From contig DASQKI010000079.1 in NCBI GenBank assembly GCA_035630615.1, positions 75,617-139,616 of the forward strand: a stretch of DNA of 64,000 bases, in the 5' to 3' direction. The notes under the pieces were generated by a model that was not told the origin of the DNA, searched no databases, and was given only the letters and a program-made list of their open reading frames with translations. The translations under genes were made by a program, and so were the position numbers. Origin of the DNA: DATFRX01 sp035630615. GTDB lineage: Bacteria; Actinomycetota; Actinomycetes; Propionibacteriales; Nocardioidaceae. Of this stretch, positions 58,303 through 64,000 are shown one piece after another; the stretch's first letter is position 1; each line of letters opens with the position of its first letter.

Positions 58303-60495
58303 ATGACTGAAGCCGTTCGGTACGAGCGCGGCGACGGCGGCATCGTCACCTTGGTGCTCGACGACCCGGAGCAGAGGGCCAACACGATGAACGAGCGCTA
58401 CACGCGTGGCATGCGGGTCGCCGTCGACCGCCTGGTCGCCGAGCGTGACGACATCACCGGCGTCATCGTGACCAGCGCCAAGAAGACCTTCTTCGCCGGC
58501 GGCGACCTGGGCCTGATGATGCGGGCGACCAAGGCCGACGCACCTCGCATCTTCGAGGAGGTCGAGGAGATCAAGGCGCAGCTACGTACGCTCGAAACGC
58601 TCGGCAAGCCGGTGGTGGCTGCGCTCAACGGCACTGCGCTCGGCGGCGGCCTCGAGATCGCGCTGGCGTGCCACCGGAGGATCGCGGTCGACGACGGGCG
58701 CAGCGAGTTCGGAGTGCCCGAGGTCACGCTGGGCCTGCTGCCCGGCGGCGGTGGCGTCACCCGTACGGTCCGGATGTTCGGCCTGCAGAAGGCCCTCATG
58801 GACGTGCTGTTGCAGGGGCCTCGCATGAAGCCGGCTCGGGCCAAGGACACCGGTCTGGTCGACGAGCTGGTCGCGAGCCTCGACGACCTGATGCCAGCCG
58901 CGAAGGCCTGGATCGCCGACCACAAGGACGACGCCGACGCGGCGACTCAGCCGTGGGATCGAGACGGCTACCGGATGCCCGGCGGCAAGCCGAGCAACCC
59001 GAAGCTGGCGCAGTTCCTCCCCGCGTTCCCCGGCAATCTCCGCAAGCAGACCAAGGGCGCGCCGTACCCCGCGCCGCGCAACATCATGTCGGCCGCGGTC
59101 GAGGGTGCGCAGGTCGACTTCGAGACCGCGACCCGGATCGAGTCGCGCTATCTCGTCGACCTGATCGTGGGGCAGACGTTCAAGAACATGGCGCAGGCGT
59201 TCTGGTTCGACCTCAATCACATCAACGCCGGCGGCTCGCGGCCGTCGGAGCCCCCGAGGTGGAAGGCCACGAAGGTCGCGGTCCTCGGCGCCGGGATGAT
59301 GGGCGCCGGCATCGCGTACGTGTCGGCCAAGGCGGGCATCGACGTCGTACTCAAGGACGTCAGCATCGAGGCGGCCGAGAAGGGCAAGGCGTACTCGCAG
59401 AAGATTCTCGACAAGCAGGTCGACAAGGGCCGCTCGACGCCCGACAAGCGCGACGAGATCCTGGGTCGGATCCACCCGACGGCCGACAACGCCGACCTCG
59501 CCGGCTGCGACATGGTCATCGAGGCTGTCTTCGAAGATGTGGCACTCAAGCACCGGGTGTTTGGCGAGATCGAAGACCGCGTGGAGTCGGACGCGCTGCT
59601 CGGCTCCAACACGTCGACGCTGCCGATCACCGAGCTCGCTACCGGCGTGCAGCGGCAGGACGACTTCATCGGCATCCACTTCTTCTCGCCGGTCGACAAG
59701 ATGCCGCTGGTCGAGATCATCGTGGGTGGGAAGACGTCGGATGTCGCGCTGGCGAAGGCCTACGACTACGTCCAGCAGATCAAGAAGACTCCGATCGTCG
59801 TCAACGACTCACGCGGCTTCTTCACCTCGCGGGTGTTCGGCTCGCTGGTCATGGAGGGCGCGGCGATGCTCGGCGAGGGCGTCAATCCGGCGTCGATCGA
59901 GAAGGCCGCCGTGACGACTGGCTTCCCGGCGCCGCCGCTCGCGATGATCGACGAGGTGACCCTGACGCTGCCGCGCAAGATCGCCAAGGAGGCAAAGGCG
60001 GCGGCCGAGTCGGACGGCGTGACTCACACCGAGCATCCGGGCATGGCGGTCGTCGATCGGATGGTCGACGAGTTCGAGCGCACCGGCAAGGCCGCGGGCG
60101 CCGGCTTCTACGACTACCCGGAGGGCCAGCCGAAGCAATTGTGGCCGTGGCTATGGGAGCACTTTGCTGGCGACAGGTCGGATCCGGTGACAGGTGAGGG
60201 GCCGCTGTCGTTCGTCGACATGCAGGAGCGGCTGACGTTCATCATGTCGATCGAGACCGTGCGATGTCTGGCCGAAGGCGTACTCCGCTCGGTGCCGGAC
60301 GCCAACATCGGGTCGATCTTCGGCATCGGGTTCCCGCCGTGCTTCGGGGGCGCGCTGCAGCACATCAACGGGTACGAGGGCGGCCCGGCCGGCTTCGTCG
60401 CGCGGGCCCGTGAACTCGCGGCAGCCTACGGCGACCGCTTCGAGCCGCCGGCCCTCCTGGTCGAGAAGGCCGAGGCCGCCGACCCCTTCGCCTGA
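58303..60495 (+). CDS. fadB: Fatty acid oxidation multifunctional protein: enoyl-CoA hydratase / 3-hydroxyacyl-CoA dehydrogenase
   Basis: A 730-residue FadB/FadJ-type protein. The N-terminal crotonase domain (about 1-200) has FFAGGDLG, NGTALGGGLEIALACH and PEVTLGLLPGGGG, including the catalytic Glu. The 3-hydroxyacyl-CoA dehydrogenase NAD-binding domain starts at about 325 (VAVLGAGMMGAGIAYVSAKAG in parts), with the catalytic His in IGIHFFSPVDKM, followed by two C-terminal dehydrogenase domains. GAAGGA lies 8 bases before the ATG at 58303. The end of the coding sequence is part of a 3-copy tandem repeat. Confidence 0.95.
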   Translation: MTEAVRYERGDGGIVTLVLDDPEQRANTMNERYTRGMRVAVDRLVAERDDITGVIVTSAKKTFFAGGDLGLMMRATKADAPRIFEEVEEIKAQLRTLETLGKPVVAALNGTALGGGLEIALACHRRIAVDDGRSEFGVPEVTLGLLPGGGGVTRTVRMFGLQKALMDVLLQGPRMKPARAKDTGLVDELVASLDDLMPAAKAWIADHKDDADAATQPWDRDGYRMPGGKPSNPKLAQFLPAFPGNLRKQTKGAPYPAPRNIMSAAVEGAQVDFETATRIESRYLVDLIVGQTFKNMAQAFWFDLNHINAGGSRPSEPPRWKATKVAVLGAGMMGAGIAYVSAKAGIDVVLKDVSIEAAEKGKAYSQKILDKQVDKGRSTPDKRDEILGRIHPTADNADLAGCDMVIEAVFEDVALKHRVFGEIEDRVESDALLGSNTSTLPITELATGVQRQDDFIGIHFFSPVDKMPLVEIIVGGKTSDVALAKAYDYVQQIKKTPIVVNDSRGFFTSRVFGSLVMEGAAMLGEGVNPASIEKAAVTTGFPAPPLAMIDEVTLTLPRKIAKEAKAAAESDGVTHTEHPGMAVVDRMVDEFERTGKAAGAGFYDYPEGQPKQLWPWLWEHFAGDRSDPVTGEGPLSFVDMQERLTFIMSIETVRCLAEGVLRSVPDANIGSIFGIGFPPCFGGALQHINGYEGGPAGFVARARELAAAYGDRFEPPALLVEKAEAADPFA

Positions 60496-60532
60496 CGGCC
60501 GACCCCTTCGCCGGACCGCCGACCCCTTCGCC
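60478..60532 (+). repeat. Three-copy 20-bp tandem repeat across the fadB stop codon
   Basis: GCCGACCCCTTCGCC occurs at 60478-60492, 60498-60512 and 60518-60532, with a period of 20 bases. The first copy encodes the final residues Ala-Asp-Pro-Phe-Ala of FadB. The other two follow the stop and lead directly into the family A palindrome at 60532. Confidence 0.85.
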
Positions 60533-60588
60533 GAGTGGCGCACGGTCGTCGCTGTAGGGCCGGATTCGCGACGACGTTGCGCCACTCG
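60532..60588. repeat. 21-bp intergenic inverted repeat, family A
   Basis: Arms 60532-60552 and 60568-60588 pair at 19 of 21 positions, beginning CGAGTGGCGCACGGTCGTCGC. The arm is almost identical to that at 6426-6445, 54 kb away. It follows fadB and precedes the PopR-like gene. Confidence 0.7.
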
Positions 60589-60676
60589 CGGGGCTCGAGG
60601 GAGCCGCCTGACAACTTCTTACGCTGGGGGCGAAACTCGCTTCCGGTGGCATCGGCGGCGACCGTACTGTCGGGAT

Positions 60677-61063
60677 ATGGCGCAGCCACCCACGATCGAC
60701 CCGGGCAAACGTCGTCGGCCACCGCGGCCGCTGCTGCGGAGGGTGCTCGGCGACGGGCTCCGCCGGACCCGGCTCGAGCAGGGCCGGACGCTGGCCGACG
60801 TGGCTGCCGCCGCCCGCGTGTCGATGCAATACCTGTCCGAGCTCGAGCGTGGCCGCAAGGAGGCCTCGTCCGAGATCCTCGACGCGCTCTGCGACGCCCT
60901 CGACGTCGACCTCGCTGACCTGCTGGCCGACGTCCGCCGCCCCGCCTTCGAGGGTCGCGACCGTGCGCCCGTCGTACGGCTGGAGTCGATCCGGGTCACG
61001 TCCCGTCGGCGCGGGTCCGGCATGCCCGGCGGCTCGGGCGACCCGGTCTGCCTGGCCGCGTGA
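60677..61063 (+). CDS. PopR/ClgR-type XRE transcriptional activator of clp genes
   Basis: A 128-residue XRE-family regulator. The helix-turn-helix at about 25-75 contains RTRLEQGRTLADVAAAARVS and QYLSELERGRKEASSEILDA, the signature of ClgR and PopR. It ends in Leu-Ala-Ala; in Streptomyces PopR the terminal alanines are needed for ClpP-dependent breakdown. It is convergent with the clpP pair, whose upstream region has a PopR-like box. ClgR remains an alternative; CGC-N5-GCG at 60622-60632 loosely fits a ClgR site. Confidence 0.85.
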   Translation: MAQPPTIDPGKRRRPPRPLLRRVLGDGLRRTRLEQGRTLADVAAAARVSMQYLSELERGRKEASSEILDALCDALDVDLADLLADVRRPAFEGRDRAPVVRLESIRVTSRRRGSGMPGGSGDPVCLAA

Positions 61064-61181
61064 CCGAGCGGACGTCCGACGCCCAGGAGCAGCATCCGAG
61101 ACATCTGCATCCGTTCGTCCTGCCGCATGCCGATGTCCCCCGGCTCCAGCGCGAGCAGTACGACGTGGGGATGACCGACGA

Positions 61182-61799
61182 TCAGGCGCTGACCGATTCG
61201 AGCGCCATTGCCTCGCGGCGAGCCAGCACCCGGTCGGCCAGGCCGTAATCGACGGCTTCCTGCGCCGTGAGCGTCAGGTCCCGGTCGGTGTCATTGCGGA
61301 TCTTCGCGGTCGAGTGTCCAGTGTGCTCGCTGAGGATCTCCTCCATCGCGGTCCGGATCCGGCTCACTTCGCGGGCCTGGACGGCCAGATCCGGGAGCGC
61401 CCCGCGCGCCTGGCTCGACGGCTGTTGCAGCACGACCTTCGCGTGCGGGAGCACCGAGCGCTTGCCCGGCGCACCGGCCGCGAGCAAGACCGCCGCCGCG
61501 GACGCGGCCTGTCCCATGCAGATCGTGGCGACGTCCGGTCGGACGAACTGCATCGTGTCGTAGATCGTCGTCATCGCGCTGAACGAGCCGCCGGGGGAGT
61601 TGATGTAGAGGCCGATCTCCCGGTCGGGGGCTGCGTACTCGAGGTGGAGCAGTTGCGCCATCACGACGTTGGCCACTCCGTCGTCGATCTCGGTGCCGAT
61701 AAAGACGATCCGCTCCGACAGCATCTGGGAGAAGATGTCGTACGCGCGTTCGCCTCTCGTGGTCTGCTCGACGACGGTGGGGATGGTGTATTGCGACAT
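61182..61799 (-). CDS. ClpP-family protein with Gln at the catalytic His position (ClpP4-like)
   Basis: A 205-residue ClpP-fold protein. Ser100 (GQAASAAAV) and Asp170 (NDTDRD) of the triad are present. The position of the catalytic His in the VLIHQP motif is Gln125 (KVVLQQPSS), so it is probably inactive or needs its partner. The start at 61797-61799 lies 2 bases after the stop of the other clpP. It should form a mixed double-ring complex with it, as in Streptomyces ClpP3/ClpP4 (inference). Confidence 0.9.
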   Translation of the reverse strand: MSQYTIPTVVEQTTRGERAYDIFSQMLSERIVFIGTEIDDGVANVVMAQLLHLEYAAPDREIGLYINSPGGSFSAMTTIYDTMQFVRPDVATICMGQAASAAAVLLAAGAPGKRSVLPHAKVVLQQPSSQARGALPDLAVQAREVSRIRTAMEEILSEHTGHSTAKIRNDTDRDLTLTAQEAVDYGLADRVLARREAMALESVSA

Positions 61800-61801
61800 C
61801 G

Positions 61802-62416
61802 TCAGATCCCTGCCTTCCGATCGATGGCTGCGGGGCGTACGTCGGTGACCCGCTCCACGATGTGGTCGATGAAGCCGTACTCGAGGGCCGCCTCCGCGTC
61901 GAACCAGCGGTCCCGCAGGCTGTCCTGCTCGACCTTGTCGACCGGCTGTCCGATGAGGTCGGCCGTCAGTCGCGTCATCAGCGCGCTGGTCCGCTCCAGC
62001 TGCTGGGCGTAGATCTCGATGTCGGCCGCCGAGCCACCGAAGCCGGCCGAGCCCTGGTGCAGCAGGACTTGGGCGTGCGGCAGGCTGTAGCGCTTGCCGG
62101 GAGTGCCGGCGCAGAGAAGGAACTGACCCATGCTGGCGGCCAGCCCCATCGCGAGGGTGCTGACGTCGTTGGGGATCAGCTGCATCGTGTCGTAGATCGC
62201 CAGGCCGGCGCTGACCGAGCCGCCGGGCGAGTTGATGTAGAGGCTGATGTCGGTGCGCGGGTCCTCGGCGGACAGCAGCAGGAGTTGGGCGCACAGCCGG
62301 TTGGCGACCGGGTCGTCGACCTCCGTGCCCAAGACGATGATGCGCTGGTGGAGCAGCCGGGTCGCCAGTTGGTCATCGAGTGTCGCGTACGAGGGTTCGG
62401 CTACGGCGGTCGTCAT
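61802..62416 (-). CDS. clpP: ATP-dependent Clp protease proteolytic subunit (ClpP3-like)
   Basis: A 204-residue ClpP with a complete triad: Ser95 (GLAASMGQF), His120 (AQVLLHQGSA) and Asp165 (EQDSLRDRWF). YINSPGG at about 60-66 forms the oxyanion region. The start MTTAVAEP at 62414-62416 has GGAGGA upstream. It is the first gene of the clpP pair. A TCTGCT-N3-AGCAGA palindrome 43 bases upstream matches the PopR box type. Confidence 0.92.
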   Translation of the reverse strand: MTTAVAEPSYATLDDQLATRLLHQRIIVLGTEVDDPVANRLCAQLLLLSAEDPRTDISLYINSPGGSVSAGLAIYDTMQLIPNDVSTLAMGLAASMGQFLLCAGTPGKRYSLPHAQVLLHQGSAGFGGSAADIEIYAQQLERTSALMTRLTADLIGQPVDKVEQDSLRDRWFDAEAALEYGFIDHIVERVTDVRPAAIDRKAGI

Positions 62417-62458
62417 GCCGTCGATCCTCCGGCTCCCTACAGGCGCGAACCAAGGCAA

Positions 62459-62473
62459 TCTGCTCACAGCAGA
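62459..62473. promoter_or_regulatory. PopR-like box upstream of the clpP operon
   Basis: TCTGCT-CAC-AGCAGA is a perfect 6+3+6 inverted repeat. The box reported for Streptomyces PopR is TTCTGCC-N3-GGCAGAA; this one keeps TCTGC-N5-GCAGA with the same spacing. It ends 13 bases before the HxlR stop. Confidence 0.65.
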
Positions 62474-62485
62474 GCGCTACCTAGA

Positions 62486-62938
62486 TCACCCGGCTGCGCC
62501 CGGCCCTGCCAGCGCCTCGACGTCGCCTCCGTGCATCGGCTCCCCACAGTGGGCGCAGCGTAGGTCGACGCTGCTGATCTCACCGCACGCGCGATGGCGG
62601 TAGAGCACCGGCGGGCCGGCCTCCCCGGCGAGCCACTTGTCCCCCCAACCTGTCATGACGATGAGGAGGTCGACGAGTTCGGAGCCCTTCGCTGTCAGGT
62701 GATATTCGTAGCGTGGACGCTTGTCGTAGGGACGGCGCTCGAGGACGCCGTGGTCGACGAGGTGGTTGAGTCGCTCGGTCAACACCTTGCGCGATATCCC
62801 GAGGTCGGCCTGGAGTTGGTCGAACCGGTTCATCCCGACCCACACGTCCCGCAGGATCAACGGCGACCATGGCTCACCGATCACGTCGAGGGTGCGCGCG
62901 ATGGAGCAGGCCATTTCTCCGAAGCTGGTGCGTTGCAT
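62486..62938 (-). CDS. HxlR family transcriptional regulator
   Basis: A 150-residue winged-helix regulator of the HxlR type: CSIARTLDVIGEPWSPLILR, GMNRFDQLQADLGISRKVLT and LERRPYDKRPRYEYHLTAKG. A C-terminal zinc-ribbon-like tail has HRACG and RCAHCGEPMHGG, as in some DUF24 proteins. It is divergent from the DHFR-family gene at 63029; HxlR regulators commonly control such neighbours in response to aldehydes or quinones. Confidence 0.92.
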   Translation of the reverse strand: MQRTSFGEMACSIARTLDVIGEPWSPLILRDVWVGMNRFDQLQADLGISRKVLTERLNHLVDHGVLERRPYDKRPRYEYHLTAKGSELVDLLIVMTGWGDKWLAGEAGPPVLYRHRACGEISSVDLRCAHCGEPMHGGDVEALAGPGAAG

Positions 62939-62960
62939 GAAAGCAGTCTAGCAATTGGGG

Positions 62961-62990
62961 TTCCCTTACGGAACTCCGATCTGTTACGGT
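62961..62990. promoter_or_regulatory. Repeats in the HxlR/DHFR divergent region
   Basis: GTTCC-CTTAC-GGAAC (62961-62975) is a perfect 5-bp inverted repeat, and TTACGG is directly repeated at 62967 and 62985 (18-base step). Both lie between the divergent starts and are candidate HxlR binding sequences. Confidence 0.35.
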
Positions 62991-63028
62991 CACAGAGTCT
63001 CTTAAAGGAACTTCGAAAGGTAACGGAA

Positions 63029-63622
63029 ATGAACAAGGTCATCAGCGGTCTGGCAGTCTCGGTCGACGGTTACATCACCGGTCGCGATCCCGGTCCCGAG
63101 CGAGGGCTCGGAGACGGAGCGATGCTCTTCGACTGGTACTTCGACGGCGACACACGCAGTCAGGTGTTCGACGGCTTCAAGCTCAGTGAGCCCAGTGTCC
63201 GGGTCTTCGATGCCCTCGCCGGACGCGTCGGTGCGATCGTGGCTGGGCGCAACACCTACGACGACTCCGGCGGCTTTGGAGGTGGCAGTCCGCACCCGAC
63301 CGCCCCGCTGGTCGTCCTCAGTCATCGCCCGGCGCCGGAGATCACTGACCGCCAGACCTTCGTAACAACCGGCATCGATGACGCGATCGCGGCGGCTCGC
63401 GAGGCTGCCGGCGACAAGGATGTCGGCCTCATGGGTGGCGGCGTCGTCACCGAGGCGTTGAAGGCCGGGCTCGTCGACGAGTTGGTTCTCCATCAGGTGC
63501 CGATCCTGCTCGGCGCCGGCCGCCCCTTCTTCCAGGAGCTCCCGGACCACGTGCAGCTCCGTCTGGCCGAAGCCGTCCCGGCACCGGGCGTGACCCACCT
63601 CCACTACGGCGTCGTCCGATGA
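63029..63622 (+). CDS. Dihydrofolate reductase family protein (RibD C-terminal-like)
   Basis: A 197-residue protein with the DHFR/RibD reductase fold: MNKVISGLAVSVDGYITGRD, AIVAGRNTYDDSGG, PLVVLSHRP and KDVGLMGGGVVTEALKAGLVDEL (in parts). It is a stand-alone NADPH-dependent reductase of unknown substrate, not a true folate enzyme. GAAAGG lies 8-9 bases before the ATG at 63029; a longer frame would cross the divergent regulator. HxlR control is likely. Confidence 0.9.
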   Translation: MNKVISGLAVSVDGYITGRDPGPERGLGDGAMLFDWYFDGDTRSQVFDGFKLSEPSVRVFDALAGRVGAIVAGRNTYDDSGGFGGGSPHPTAPLVVLSHRPAPEITDRQTFVTTGIDDAIAAAREAAGDKDVGLMGGGVVTEALKAGLVDELVLHQVPILLGAGRPFFQELPDHVQLRLAEAVPAPGVTHLHYGVVR

Positions 63623-63702
63623 TCCGGGAGGTGACCACCATGCTGCGACCAGGTCGCGATCCTCACCGGCCCGGGCGCCCGATCGGCAGAGTGCCTGACG
63701 AC

Positions 63703-64000
63703 TCAGGCCGGTCGCGGGAGGTAGCCGCGGCCGACCAGGTCGAGGACGTAGGCCCGCGTACGCTCCGGCGTCCACCCCCACTCGGCGTGATGCACCCGAA
63801 GGTGCACGTACGGCAGCACGACTGCGCCGAACAGCAGCGCCGCGTAGGGCCACGGCTCATCGATGCCGGTCAGGCTGCCATCGTCGACGCCGTCGGTAAT
63901 GAAGCGAACGAACGGCGCGAGCAGGTTGACCTCGACTCCGTCGTCGATCACCTCGGCATCGTGCAGATACATCTCGGAGTGGGCCAACAACGCGAGATGG
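63703..64000 (-). CDS. TetR family regulator, N-terminus outside window
   Basis: The last 99 residues or so of a protein whose frame is open to the window edge. They form the C-terminal effector domain of a TetR-type regulator (FVRFITDGVDDGSLTGIDEP, ALLFGAVVLPYVHLRVHH, TRAYVLDLVGRGYLP). The DNA-binding part lies outside, so the family call is by resemblance of the helical C-terminal half only. It converges with the DHFR-family gene across 80 bases. Confidence 0.55.
   Translation of the reverse strand, partial: HLALLAHSEMYLHDAEVIDDGVEVNLLAPFVRFITDGVDDGSLTGIDEPWPYAALLFGAVVLPYVHLRVHHAEWGWTPERTRAYVLDLVGRGYLPRPA

Noticed and set aside
60622..60632. CGC-N5-GCG as a firm ClgR binding site before the PopR/ClgR-type gene
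   Set aside because: It matches only the short core and misses flanking consensus positions; such a pattern is common by chance at this G+C, so it is only mentioned as a possibility.
1..64000. tRNA, rRNA, CRISPR array, integrase, transposase or prophage genes
   Set aside because: None seen on either strand. Repeats found are isolated inverted repeats or one 3-copy tandem repeat, not spaced arrays.

Overview
The window is about 68-70% G+C (estimated by eye). Genes are densely packed with many ATGA, GTGA and TGATG stop/start overlaps, and GTG or TTG starts are common. The regulator set is actinobacterial (PopR/ClgR-type XRE protein, ECF42 sigma factor with a YCII partner, GbsR, PucR, LacI). 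It is chromosomal DNA of a high-GC actinomycete, perhaps a Propionibacteriales- or Frankiales-type soil organism; the genus cannot be read from the sequence. I found no rRNA, tRNA, CRISPR array, integrase or transposase.

Layout. 1-6.5 kb: two paralogous debranching-type glycosidases around a LacI regulator with a perfect palindromic operator, an LLM-type oxidoreductase and a methyltransferase. 6.5-19 kb: housekeeping and signalling genes: 2-hydroxyacid dehydrogenase, ECF42 sigma factor plus YCII protein, TrpB2, a NarL-type two-component system, a sigma/anti-sigma/MFS/second zinc-finger cassette, and an AraC regulator with alpha/beta hydrolase and SnoaL-like genes. 19-36 kb: the most notable block. 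It has an M19 dipeptidase, an M20 deacylase, an NSAR/OSBS-type enolase, a COG3375-type GNAT, a PucR regulator, a peptide ABC importer (with one permease fused to one ATPase), three cytoplasmic-looking S12 serine hydrolases and a class-A-fold serine hydrolase. Together they look like an import-and-convert route for peptides containing D-amino acids: import, hydrolysis, N-succinylation, racemisation, desuccinylation. 36-43 kb: XdhC-like protein, a 25 x Ser-x-x repeat membrane protein, aldo/keto reductase, and a GbsR regulator whose operator-like sequence is repeated before an antiporter and before an ABC exporter. 43-46 kb: an ECF-type Ni/Co transporter operon behind a Nur-like box. 46-60 kb: lipid and CoA metabolism (CaiB racemase, acyl-CoA dehydrogenase, FadA, FadB) with a shared TGACA-N7-TGTCA site, an ArsR/MMPL operon, a DtxR-like regulator, a decayed gene and a 0.45-kb structured non-coding stretch. 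60-64 kb: a PopR-like regulator ending in Leu-Ala-Ala convergent to a clpP pair, one of which has Gln at the catalytic His position; then HxlR/DHFR and a truncated TetR gene.

Long, nearly perfect inverted repeats recur through the intergenic spaces. Several share arm sequence (6.4 with 60.5 kb; 21.3 with 58.2 kb). Some sit where a terminator would not be expected: in a divergent promoter region and inside the fad operon.
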